The position numbers were made by a program, and so were the translations under genes. Below, piece by piece: positions 16,463 to 24,042 of a stretch of 43,751 nucleotides of DNA. Below the pieces are notes generated by a model that was given only the letters and a program-made list of their open reading frames with translations, did no database searches and had not been told where the DNA came from. The stretch is from Candidatus Gastranaerophilales bacterium (lineage in GTDB: Bacteria; Cyanobacteriota; Vampirovibrionia; Gastranaerophilales; Gastranaerophilaceae): the NCBI GenBank assembly GCA_944323675.1, contig CALUTK010000010.1:1-43751 (forward strand), given 5' to 3'. The first letter of the stretch is position 1. Each line of letters begins with the position of its first letter.

Positions 16463-17761
16463 ATGAAAGTAAAAGTAGTCGGAGCGGGGCTTGCCGGAAG
16501 CGAGGCGGCTTTACAGCTCGCAAAACGCGGAATAGAAGTTGAATTATATGAAATGCGCCCTGAAAAATCTACAGGTGCGCATAAGACAGGAAAATTTGCC
16601 GAATTTGTCTGCTCTAACAGCTTAGGGGCGGCGGATTGCAGTAATGCATCAGGTTTATTAAAAAAAGAAATGGAAATTCTGGGTGGCGAATTGATTAAGA
16701 TTGCCCGGGAATGTTCTGTCCCTGCCGGAAGCGCACTTGCAATAGACAGGGAACGCTTTTCCGAAACCGTGACAAAAAGAATTGAGGCAGAACCTAATAT
16801 TACTGTTATAAAAGGGGAAGTTGGTGAAATTCCGGAGGGTAACGTAATAATGGCATCAGGTCCTCTAACGTCTGATACGCTTGCTCAATCAATTAAAAAT
16901 TTTACGGAAAGCGAGCATCTCTATTTCTTTGATGCGATAGCGCCGATTGTGGAAAAAGACAGTATTAATTTTGATATAGCGTTCTGGGCAAGCCGTTATG
17001 ATAAGGGAGAAGCTTCCTATATAAATTGCCCGATGAATAAAGAACAGTATGAAAAATTCTATAATGTATTAATTAATGCGCCAAAAATAGAATTAAAAGA
17101 ATTCGAAAAGAACGCGAAATTTTTTGAAAGCTGTCTGCCTATTGAAGTTCTGGCGTCCCGCGGGGTTGATACGCTGAGGTTTGGCCCGATGAAGCCGGTG
17201 GGGCTTGTGGATAAAAGAACAGGCGAGGAAAATTATGCGGTTGTCCAGTTAAGGCAGGATAATTCGGCAAAAACTCTTTTTAACCTGGTAGGCTTCCAGA
17301 CAAATTTGAAATGGGGAGCGCAAAAAGAACTGCTGCAGTCAATTCCGGGGCTGGAGAATGTAAATATTGTCCGCTACGGCGTTATGCACAGAAATACATT
17401 CATAAATTCCCCGAAACTTCTGAACCCGTCTTTGCAAACACGTAAGAGAGAGAACCTCTTTTTTGCGGGACAGATTACGGGGACTGAAGGCTACACGGAA
17501 TCAATTGCCTCAGGACTTCTCGCAGGGATAAATATGGCAAGATTTGTGAGGGGCGAGGAGCTGCTTATTTTGCCTCAGGAAACTATGCTCGGATCTTTGT
17601 GTGCTTATATTTCAAATCCTGAGCATGATAAATTCCAGCCGATAAATTCCAACTGGGGAATAGTCCCACCTGTTGAACTTCCGAAAAAAGAACGCAAAAA
17701 TAAGAAGCTTAAGGCTGAATGTATTGTAAAAAGGTCGATTGATAAGTTAAATAATTTGTGA
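16463..17761 (+). CDS. trmFO: Folate/FAD-dependent tRNA (uracil-54-C5) methyltransferase TrmFO
   Basis: A 432-residue flavoprotein that makes ribothymidine at position 54 of the tRNA T-loop, using methylenetetrahydrofolate as carbon donor and FAD as reductant. The Rossmann motif VGAGLAGSEAALQLA is at residues 5-19, YEMRP follows, and the family signature FVCSNSLGAADCSNASGLL is at about 49-67. The C-terminal FAD-binding signature AGQITGTEGYTESIASGLLA is also intact. Length is normal. The gene stands alone, divergent from the 707-residue membrane protein, and appears to be expressed from a leaderless transcript. Confidence 0.95.
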   Translation: MKVKVVGAGLAGSEAALQLAKRGIEVELYEMRPEKSTGAHKTGKFAEFVCSNSLGAADCSNASGLLKKEMEILGGELIKIARECSVPAGSALAIDRERFSETVTKRIEAEPNITVIKGEVGEIPEGNVIMASGPLTSDTLAQSIKNFTESEHLYFFDAIAPIVEKDSINFDIAFWASRYDKGEASYINCPMNKEQYEKFYNVLINAPKIELKEFEKNAKFFESCLPIEVLASRGVDTLRFGPMKPVGLVDKRTGEENYAVVQLRQDNSAKTLFNLVGFQTNLKWGAQKELLQSIPGLENVNIVRYGVMHRNTFINSPKLLNPSLQTRKRENLFFAGQITGTEGYTESIASGLLAGINMARFVRGEELLILPQETMLGSLCAYISNPEHDKFQPINSNWGIVPPVELPKKERKNKKLKAECIVKRSIDKLNNL

Positions 17762-17889
17762 GGTACATGCTTTCCTGTACGAAAATATGTTAAGTATTGT
17801 TAAATTTTTACTCTTGAAATGCAAATATTAAAATTCAGAACTGTTACCTCTGTATATCTTATTTTAAAAATTTTAATTAAGGAGGCAAT

Positions 17890-18375
17890 ATGCAGTTAAA
17901 TAGTTCAATTAACAATAACCAAACTAGTTTTCAATCAAGATTATATTTACAAAATATCGGCAAAAAGGATTTGGAATTTTTCAAAGGAATCGCAAAAGAT
18001 TTCCATAAAGCAACTAAAGATTTAAAGGGAAAATCTTATACGTTAAAAGATACAGGTGACAAAATTATATTAACTTCTAATCCGCATAAACTGAATACCG
18101 GAATCATTAATAAAAAAGATATAAATACTATAATCAAACAACAAGGTAGAGAAGGATTTTTAAACAACTTAACAATAATGGCACATGCAATAAAATCTTT
18201 TGACTTATTAAACGATACAATTGAAACTTTAAATAAAATAAATACTAATACAAAAAACTTCACTCGTATTGAAAAAACATTTAAAAAGAATTTGAATATC
18301 TCAGAACTTAACAAGTTTACTGAAGAGTTAACAGATGTACTAGAAAAACTTGGTGTAAAGGTTAAAAACAAATAA
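17890..18375 (+). CDS. Small lineage-specific protein with F-x-S/G-type N-terminal motif
   Basis: A 161-residue hydrophilic, mostly helical protein starting MQLNSSINNNQTSFQSRLYL. The Asn-rich start followed by QTSFQS matches the pattern seen in the M49-like and 707-residue proteins. No signal peptide, membrane helix or known catalytic motif is seen. Lys and Asn are very frequent. AAGGAGG lies 6 nt before the ATG, a strong ribosome binding site. It is followed by a terminator, so it is monocistronic. Function unknown. Confidence 0.6.
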   Translation: MQLNSSINNNQTSFQSRLYLQNIGKKDLEFFKGIAKDFHKATKDLKGKSYTLKDTGDKIILTSNPHKLNTGIINKKDINTIIKQQGREGFLNNLTIMAHAIKSFDLLNDTIETLNKINTNTKNFTRIEKTFKKNLNISELNKFTEELTDVLEKLGVKVKNK

Positions 18376-18380
18376 AATAA

Positions 18381-18421
18381 AAAATCCGGAAATATGGACT
18401 GAACACTAAAACCGGGTTTTT
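18381..18421 (+). terminator. Intrinsic terminator of the 161-residue gene
   Basis: AAAATCCGG at 18381-18389 pairs with CCGGGTTTT at 18412-18420 (9 bp, one G-T) around a loop of 22 bases. The T run is part of the 3' arm. The loop is larger than usual, so efficiency is uncertain. Confidence 0.55.
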
Positions 18422-18675
18422 AGTTACCTTGTTTTATATGGTTCAGTTCATATAAGATGTTTTTATAGAATTATTACCATAGGGCACTGCAGTATATTAT
18501 AATGTAACCAAATGTAAAGATAAGTTTAAAAATGGTTAAAATCGACATATAAATTGTTATATGTAGTGCGATAAGAAAAGGCTCAATCAATTTTTTCTGC
18601 ATAAATACTTTATTATACTTTATTAAGATATATAAACATGAGAGAAACATATTATCTTAAGTCAGGAGAATTGAC

Positions 18676-19352
18676 ATGAACACGGATGGAGTGTTTATTA
18701 TTCAAGGCGGATAAGGAGTATCGCAAGGTATTGTTCAAGAATTAGGAATAAGTGCTGATCAGGCTAAAAAAATTGATAAACAGACCTGAAATTCAATATT
18801 TAAGGAAATTGAAAAACAAAACAATCCGATGAAAACTTATATGCCGTCGGTTCTGAACTAGACGAAAAAACAAAACTTTGTTGTTCAATCGGGCCAGACT
18901 GTAAAAATATCTTTAAAAGATTCTTGGAGTAACATTTTAAATATTGTCAACAATAAACTCGGGACAAATTTTGAAGTGGCAGATAACCTAAAGGGCTCGT
19001 CATCAGAGCCTTTAAATACAACGATTAATGATCCTGATGGTCAAATGCTTAAAAAAATATGGAATTACGATCTTATATAGTAGAAAAACAGATGAGATTT
19101 GTGAGTATGCAGATGCAACATATGGTAGCAACAAGTGGACTCAGGAAATACAAGATGAATACAAATAGTATTGTACCTTATGTTATGGAAGAAATAACTA
19201 AACTTATAGGGAAGCCGACACAAAAAGGACAAAATATAACTATTATTGATAATATTTCTAATACAATTCAGTTTAAAGCTATAAAATCAGTAACAAGTAA
19301 TGGCGAATTGGTCAGTTTTTTTGAGCTATATAAGTTGGATATATCAGCCTAA
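18676..19352 (+). pseudogene. Broken gene: three in-frame nonsense codons plus one frameshift
   Basis: From ATG 18676 (AGGAG 7 nt upstream) one frame stays coherent for 135 codons but is interrupted by TAA (18712-18714), TGA (18787-18789) and TAG (18859-18861). All three fit single transitions from Gln, Trp and Gln codons. The frame then runs into a 7-A tract near 19050. Adding one A would join ...QMLKK to NMELRSYIVEKQM and continue through the open frame 19059-19352. The restored product would be about 225 residues, with ISADQAKKIDKQ, VVQSGQTVKISLKDSW and a C-terminal domain ending ELYKLDISA. I do not recognise the family. The open 97-codon 3' part could still be translated on its own, but its start has no Shine-Dalgarno. 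Confidence 0.75.
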
Positions 19353-19378
19353 CCTGCAAATTCACATATAATTATCAT

Positions 19379-19984
19379 TTATGGATTATGCAGTTTTTCT
19401 TTCGGCTTTTCAAGCCCGAGCATTCTTAGTGCAGGGTGGATAAATGCATGGCTTACCTGCGGTGCAAGTATTGCAAGCCCGAGGACAGACCCTATCAGTG
19501 AACCAACCTCAATACTGCCTTTAATTTTTGAGAATTGTTCAGGGTCATCTTTTGTCAAAAGTTCTGTTCTGATTGATGGGGAGAATCTATCCTGAAGTTT
19601 ATTGACATTCAATATGTGCTGTCTGTCCTCCATTGTCTTTTCTGAAAGTTTTCGATAAAGAGCGTAAGTTTTCAGGTCTTTGAATTTATCAAATCCTGCA
19701 TCCGGCATGTTTTTAAAAAGATGATTTTTAGCATACTTAAATGCACCTTTTTTGAATACCGGAACAACCAGCGCCATATAGATTACAAGGCAGGTCGCCT
19801 GATAGAGAAATTCTTTTGCTGCCGCGTATTTTTTTGTGTCAGGCGAAATATCATTATCAATAAGAATAAATCCCGGTCTGCCTATGGCTTTTAAAACAGT
19901 TTCCGTCGCAACAGAGGAACTTGTACTCTGTACAAGATTTGTTAAACCTGAATTTGTGAGTGCACTTGTAATAGGTCCTATCAT
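19379..19984 (-). CDS. Membrane protein, tandem paralogue 2
   Basis: A 201-residue protein with hydrophobic segments at about 61-75 and 158-180. Residues 30-55 (LKAIGRPGFILIDNDISPDTKKYAAAKEFL) align by eye with the upstream neighbour: K-x-I-x-R-P-x-F-x-x-x-D-x-x-x-x-P-x-TKKY-x-A-x-x-E-x-L is conserved. I know no named family for it. It overlaps the upstream gene in an ATGA start/stop (19981-19984), so the two are translationally coupled. It starts MIGPITSALTNSGLTN, with no signal peptide. Confidence 0.62.
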   Translation of the reverse strand: MIGPITSALTNSGLTNLVQSTSSSVATETVLKAIGRPGFILIDNDISPDTKKYAAAKEFLYQATCLVIYMALVVPVFKKGAFKYAKNHLFKNMPDAGFDKFKDLKTYALYRKLSEKTMEDRQHILNVNKLQDRFSPSIRTELLTKDDPEQFSKIKGSIEVGSLIGSVLGLAILAPQVSHAFIHPALRMLGLEKPKEKLHNP

Positions 19985-20604
19985 ACGCCGCCTACTTTCA
20001 TTCCGCTCTGCGGTCTTATTTGATATGCATTAAGCCGGAACTGTTTTCTTATATTGCTGTTGTTGTATGCCGGATTAGTCTGAACCTGCGGGGGTTCAGG
20101 TTTTTCTTCATATTTAGGTGTTTTGAGAATTTTTGACATGACAGGTTTTATTGTTAATGAGCACAATGCCGGAATAGCAACTAAGGCTGCCGCACATACC
20201 CCGACAAACCTTAAGTTGTTTGTCGCGCGGATTTTATATTTCTCAAGCTGCTTTTCCGCATTTTGGACTGCTTTTAATACTTTGTCGCTTTGAACTCCGT
20301 TTGCGATGTCCTGTTTTATCTGATTGGTCAGAAAGTCATCTTTTGTTACTTTCCTTGTTATCAGCGGGGAACATTTCCCTGCAATATAGCCGCATGCTAA
20401 ATATACCGGTATTGCAATAATTTCGGTCAAACCTTCTCTGAGTGCCGTGTATTTTTTAGTTTCAGGTTTTTCCGTTTTGTCCATCATAGTGAAGGTCGGA
20501 CGGCAAATCCCCTTTACAGCCGCAATCGCAACTACAGCATAAGTCGGTTTGTTATTTTCTCCAAGTTTGGAGCATACGTTTCTTAAAAAGTTTTGAAATC
20601 CCAT
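19981..20604 (-). CDS. Membrane protein, tandem paralogue 1
   Basis: A 207-residue protein, first in the pair. The shared block KGICRPTFTMMDKTEKPETKKY lies at about residues 30-51. Hydrophobic segments follow at about 62-78 and 130-150. The C-terminal 50 residues are Pro/Asn/Gln-rich and end GMKVGGV. The short ENNKPTYAVVAI start region and the RPxF motif may relate it distantly to the 707-residue protein at 14-16 kb. Ribosome binding site is weak (CGGAC). Function unknown. A two-protein membrane complex is an obvious guess from coupling and homology, not shown. Confidence 0.62.
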   Translation of the reverse strand: MGFQNFLRNVCSKLGENNKPTYAVVAIAAVKGICRPTFTMMDKTEKPETKKYTALREGLTEIIAIPVYLACGYIAGKCSPLITRKVTKDDFLTNQIKQDIANGVQSDKVLKAVQNAEKQLEKYKIRATNNLRFVGVCAAALVAIPALCSLTIKPVMSKILKTPKYEEKPEPPQVQTNPAYNNSNIRKQFRLNAYQIRPQSGMKVGGV

Positions 20605-20702
20605 TTTGTCCGGTTATTGTTTGATAATCTAATAAATTTTATATTTCGACCTGAATATATTAAAACCAAAAAAATTTTTTTTCAACATTTCCTAAAGAAA
20701 AA

Positions 20703-20732
20703 TGAACAAATTTTTTTCTGATTCGTTATAAT
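20703..20732 (+). promoter_or_regulatory. Candidate ECF-type promoter of the anti-sigma/sigma operon
   Basis: TGAACA (20703-20708) and CGTTA (20724-20728) are separated by 15 nt, the form of many ECF promoters (GAAC near -35, CGT near -10). The CGTTA overlaps a perfect housekeeping -10, TATAAT (20727-20732), which however has no good -35. Autoregulation by the sigma factor encoded just downstream would be typical for this class. Confidence 0.45.
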
Positions 20733-20750
20733 GGTATAGAGGTTAAAAAC

Positions 20751-21098
20751 ATGAAAGAAAAATGTACAAAATACGAAGCTTTATTTACTTTTTCAGATGA
20801 AAAGACCCTGCGTGAGCATGTCGAAAGTTGTGATGACTGCCGCAAGGAACAGGAAATTATGGATAAAGTTTCAGAACTGATAAAGGAGGTAAAACCGGAA
20901 TTTCTAAAACGCCGTAAAAATACGGCAAAGTTGAAGGTAGCGTGTGCCGCTTTTGCAATACTCTTAAGCGGAGTAACCCTCGGGGTAATCAATTTGAATA
21001 CCGATATCTCGGATACAATCAGATACGGACAGGTGCTGAGTATCGAAGATTACGGGTTTCCTGTTGATTCCTACGGGTTAATCATGGTGGATGAATGA
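20751..21098 (+). CDS. Membrane-anchored anti-sigma factor with zinc-finger-like N-terminus
   Basis: A 115-residue protein with C5...H23-VESC-DDC (a C/H-x3-C-x2-C pattern like ZAS-domain anti-sigma factors), a charged helix, a single membrane helix at about 64-83 and a short outside domain of about 30 residues. It would hold the ECF sigma factor at the membrane until an envelope signal arrives. The gene precedes the sigma gene and overlaps it by ATGA (21095-21098), so expression is coupled. The short outside part ends SYGLIMVDE. Confidence 0.75.
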   Translation: MKEKCTKYEALFTFSDEKTLREHVESCDDCRKEQEIMDKVSELIKEVKPEFLKRRKNTAKLKVACAAFAILLSGVTLGVINLNTDISDTIRYGQVLSIEDYGFPVDSYGLIMVDE

Positions 21099-21595
21099 AC
21101 TTTAGTGAGATAATTAAGAAAAACAAGGCAAATGTTAAAAATATAATAAGAATGATTTCAGGCGAAGAAAACGAAGATTTGGAACAGGAAGTTTATCTTA
21201 AAGTCTGGAAAAATTCAAAAAAATATAAAGAAAAAGGCAGCTTCAAAAGCTGGATAAATACTATTGCCAAAAATGTCACAAAAGATTATCTTAAATCCTC
21301 TGTGAAAAAACACGAAACTTTAACCTCGGAAGATGATGATACAGTATTCCAGAATATTAAAGATAAAAAGGCCTCTCCTGAACTAAGACTTATCAAAAAT
21401 GACCGCAAGAAAAAAATTATGGATGCTATCAATCATCTTAAACCAAAGTTTAAACAAGTAATTGTATATTCTGAAATCTACGGTTATACATACGAAGATT
21501 GTGCAAAAAAATTTAATTGTCCTGTCGGAACCGTAAAATCCAGAATATACAACGCGAAAAAAGAACTCGCAGAACAGTTGAAAGATTTACTATAA
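21095..21595 (+). CDS. RNA polymerase ECF-family sigma factor
   Basis: A 166-residue sigma-70 family protein of the extracytoplasmic-function type with only regions 2 and 4. Region 2 shows DLEQEVYLKVWKNSKKY, then GSFKSWINTIAKNVTKDYL. Region 4 has the helix-turn-helix YGYTYEDCAKKFNCPVGTVKSRIYNAKKEL. Many Lys and Asn reflect the AT-rich genome. It sits between the anti-sigma gene and a CpxP-like periplasmic protein gene, which suggests an envelope- or metal-stress regulon. Confidence 0.92.
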   Translation: MNFSEIIKKNKANVKNIIRMISGEENEDLEQEVYLKVWKNSKKYKEKGSFKSWINTIAKNVTKDYLKSSVKKHETLTSEDDDTVFQNIKDKKASPELRLIKNDRKKKIMDAINHLKPKFKQVIVYSEIYGYTYEDCAKKFNCPVGTVKSRIYNAKKELAEQLKDLL

Positions 21596-21629
21596 GCCTT
21601 CGGGCGAATGAAAAGAAAGGAAAAACCTT

Positions 21630-22268
21630 ATGAAAAAAACATTAATTTTAGCAAGTTTACTGGCATTTGCAGTTTCAACTCAATGCTTTGCGGCAGAAGT
21701 TCCTACAGTGGAACCGGCAGCTGCAGTACCTGCTCAAACCGTAGAACAACCGGCTGCGCCTGAAGTGCAAAAACCGCCGAAAAGACCTGACATGCAAAAG
21801 AAAAAAGCAGAATTTGAAAATCGTCTTAAACTTACTGACGAACAAAAAGCAAAGGCTAAGGAAATCCGTATGAAAGGCCATGAGCAAATGAAACCTATTA
21901 TGGAGGCCATCAAAGAAAAACGTCAGGAAATTGATGCTGTAATGCGTTCAAGAATTGCAGTGGAAGCTCAGCAGGAAAAAGTAAAAGCTTTGAAAGCTGA
22001 AATCAGAGATTTGAAAAAACAGGCTCACGAGATTCGTATGAAAAACATGCAGGAATTTGAATCAATTCTTACTAAAAAACAGTTGAAAGAATTGAAAAAA
22101 ATGAAAGAAGAAGGCCGTAAGAATTTTGAGAAAAATTTCAAAAAACATCATCAGCACTGTGATTGCCACAAGCCTCACGGCCCGCACCCTGCACCAAGAG
22201 GTGACAGACCGGATTTTCCGCCTCCGCCTCCTGCTCCGGAAGCAGCTCCTCAGCCTGCAGCTGAATAA
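21630..22268 (+). CDS. CpxP/Spy/ZraP-like periplasmic protein with His/Cys metal-binding tail
   Basis: A 212-residue secreted protein. The signal peptide MKKTLILASLLAFAVSTQCFA is cleaved near AEVPT. A Pro/Ala-rich linker precedes a long helical region with two LTxxQ-type motifs, LTDEQKAKAKEI (about 70) and LTKKQLKELKKM (about 148), as in the CpxP/Spy family of periplasmic stress chaperones. Near residue 170 a cluster HHQHCDCHKPHGPH could bind metal ions such as zinc, copper or nickel. The tail is Pro/Ala-rich. It is third in the anti-sigma/ECF operon and is the likely effector or sensor partner. GAAAGGA lies about 8 nt from the ATG. Confidence 0.82.
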   Translation: MKKTLILASLLAFAVSTQCFAAEVPTVEPAAAVPAQTVEQPAAPEVQKPPKRPDMQKKKAEFENRLKLTDEQKAKAKEIRMKGHEQMKPIMEAIKEKRQEIDAVMRSRIAVEAQQEKVKALKAEIRDLKKQAHEIRMKNMQEFESILTKKQLKELKKMKEEGRKNFEKNFKKHHQHCDCHKPHGPHPAPRGDRPDFPPPPPAPEAAPQPAAE

Positions 22269-22280
22269 GCATTATAAAAA

Positions 22281-22310
22281 ACACCCTCTTATTAAGAGGG
22301 TGTTTTTTTT
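22281..22310. terminator. Bidirectional intrinsic terminator
   Basis: A perfect 10-bp stem, ACACCCTCTT with AAGAGGGTGT around ATT, has T runs on both strands. It serves the CpxP-like gene on plus and the histidine kinase gene (ends 22322) on minus. Confidence 0.92.
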
Positions 22311-22321
22311 CTATTCTTGAT

Positions 22322-22981
22322 TTATTTCATAACCGGAATTTCTATTTTAAATTCGGTTTTTCTTGCTGTTGATTGAATGAGCAAGAGTTTCGCGTTTTGT
22401 AATTTGAGATTATTTTTGCATATATATAATCCGAGCCCGCTGCCTGTTTTTTTTGTTGTGTAGCCTTCGTTGAATATTTCCTTCTGGGCTGATTGAGAGA
22501 TTGGTCTGCCGGTATTAGATACACTTATTACTGCATTATCACCCTGAGTGTTAGCTGTGACTATTATTTCACCCGACATATCAATTGCTTCGATTGCATT
22601 CTTAATTAAATTTATAAGGCAGGCAAGGAATTTGTTTTCGTCAGCATAAATTTTTTCATTGGTTTTAACATTTGCAATTATGTTAATTTTTTTGTCGCTG
22701 ATATAGACTTTTGCAAGTTTAATACTCTCTTCAACAAGGTTTTTGGTGAAGCATACCGCAGGTTTAATATTGTCTAAAGATTTCAAATCTATCAGTGAAT
22801 TATTAATCATTTTTACGGATTTTTGTATGCAGTCGATTGCGTTGTCAATGGATTTATCTTCCAGACCGTTTTTTGCAAGATGTTTTTTTAGGATTTCACA
22901 ATAGACATCACAAATTGATACCTGGTTTCTGATTTCGTGTGCAATGCAGCGGGATTGTTCTTTTATTAATTCTGCGGGCAT
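22322..22981 (-). CDS. Cytosolic sensor histidine kinase without sensory domain
   Basis: A 219-residue kinase core. Dimerisation and phosphoacceptor motif AHEIRNQVS (H15) is near the very N-terminus. The ATP-binding domain has the N-box LINLIKNAIEAI, a G1-like SVSNTGRPIS, EIFNEGYTTKKTGSGLGLYICK, and a normal C-terminus. There is no membrane helix and no PAS, GAF or HAMP domain, so it must take its signal from a partner or by direct interaction. It follows the response regulator gene at an 83-bp gap, which contains a terminator-like hairpin. GAAAGG lies 6 nt before the ATG. Confidence 0.88.
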   Translation of the reverse strand: MPAELIKEQSRCIAHEIRNQVSICDVYCEILKKHLAKNGLEDKSIDNAIDCIQKSVKMINNSLIDLKSLDNIKPAVCFTKNLVEESIKLAKVYISDKKINIIANVKTNEKIYADENKFLACLINLIKNAIEAIDMSGEIIVTANTQGDNAVISVSNTGRPISQSAQKEIFNEGYTTKKTGSGLGLYICKNNLKLQNAKLLLIQSTARKTEFKIEIPVMK

Positions 22982-23010
22982 TTTTGACCTTTCTTCTACT
23001 ACTGTTAATT

Positions 23011-23045
23011 AAAAAGGGCTCAGTGTTTGTTGACTGAACCCTTTT
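23011..23045 (-). terminator. Intrinsic terminator between response regulator and kinase
   Basis: On the minus strand, AAAAGGGTTCAGT and ACTGAGCCCTTTT form a 13-bp stem with an 8-nt loop and end in five T. It lies between the regulator stop (23065) and the kinase start (22981), so kinase expression should depend on read-through or on a separate promoter. Confidence 0.82.
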
Positions 23046-23064
23046 AGTTCTTTTGAACAAAGAA

Positions 23065-23763
23065 TTATGCTGAAATTTTTGCTCGTACTTTATTTGCAAA
23101 ACCGTTATTCAATGCGTAAAGTACGGCTTGAGTTCTGTCATTAACCTGTAATTTTTGGAAAATATTATTTACGTGTGTTTTAACAGTAGTTTCCGAGATA
23201 AATAATTTTGCCGCAATAGCCTTGTAGTTATTACCCTGAGTGAGAAGGTCAAGAACTTCTTCTTCGCGGGTTGTAAGATAATCCAGAAGATTTTCTTCGC
23301 TGCGGCTTGCGGATTCTTCTTTGAATGTTCTCTGGAAGTATTCAAAGAATCTGGAAGAAAGTGCGGAAGGCAGGTAAACTTTTCCGTTTAGAACTTCATC
23401 AATAGCATAGATTAGCTGTGCAGAAGCCATTGTTTTTAAGACATATCCCTTTGCTCCGATTTTCATTGCTCTGAAAATCAAATCTGCATCATCGTAACCG
23501 CTCAATGCAATAATTTTTGTTCCGAGTTCAAGTTTTTCAATCTCCTGAATTGCCTGCAATCCGTCTTTTTCAGGCATATTAATATCCATTAATACTAAAT
23601 CAGGCTGATATTTTTTTACAAGATTAATCCCCATATTAGCACTCGTTGTAGTTCCTACAACATCGTAGCTTGTTTCAATGTTGATTAATTCTTTTACCCC
23701 TCTTAAATGATCTGCGTTGTCATCAATTAATAAAACTCTTGCTTTTCTCTTGAACTCTCTCAT
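23065..23763 (-). CDS. NarL/FixJ (LuxR-type) response regulator
   Basis: A 232-residue two-domain regulator. The receiver domain has the acidic pair VLLIDDNADH, the phosphoacceptor in LVLMDINMPEKDG, the T/S in IIALSGYD, and the K in GAKGYVLK. The C-terminal LuxR-type helix-turn-helix reads LTTREEEVLDLLTQGNNYKAIAAKLFISETTVKTHVNNIFQKLQV, split here by description only at its key helix ETTVKTHVNNIF. It should activate or repress promoters when phosphorylated by the kinase encoded downstream. GAGGGG lies about 8 nt before the ATG. A linker of about 30 residues with SASRSEEN joins the domains. Confidence 0.92.
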   Translation of the reverse strand: MREFKRKARVLLIDDNADHLRGVKELINIETSYDVVGTTTSANMGINLVKKYQPDLVLMDINMPEKDGLQAIQEIEKLELGTKIIALSGYDDADLIFRAMKIGAKGYVLKTMASAQLIYAIDEVLNGKVYLPSALSSRFFEYFQRTFKEESASRSEENLLDYLTTREEEVLDLLTQGNNYKAIAAKLFISETTVKTHVNNIFQKLQVNDRTQAVLYALNNGFANKVRAKISA

Positions 23764-23886
23764 CTTATTCCCCTCTTAAACTTTATTGATTGCTTTCCTC
23801 TACACTGTATATACTACAACTTTCAGAGGGGAAACTTCATCCATGCCTTGATTGATGTTTGTGATTGTAAAGCATGAATTATTGAT

Positions 23887-23956
23887 TTAAATCTAAAGAT
23901 TTAGAGAATCCCTCAACCATGCTCTAGACCATGCTTTGCGGCATGGTTGATTTTTT
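23887..23956 (+). terminator. Hairpin with T run upstream of rmuC
   Basis: TCAACCATGC (23913-23922) pairs with GCATGGTTGA (23941-23950), followed by six T. A second ACCATGC arm at about 23928-23934 can pair with the same 3' arm, so two hairpins compete. A smaller palindrome TAAATC-TAAA-GATTTA lies at 23887-23902. No plus-strand gene precedes it. It may be an attenuator in the rmuC leader or the end of a short RNA. Confidence 0.5.
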
Positions 23957-24042
23957 GGATTGAAAAATTTTCTCTAATATGTTTAGTCTAAACTTCTTGT
24001 GGTAATATTTAGATAGTTTAGTTGAGTGAGAAGAGGAGTTTT

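Noticed and set aside
18787-18789. TGA read as selenocysteine or a reassigned codon
   Set aside because: The same frame also has TAA and TAG, no SECIS-like hairpin was recognised after the TGA, and all three stops end intact genes in this window, so gene decay is simpler.
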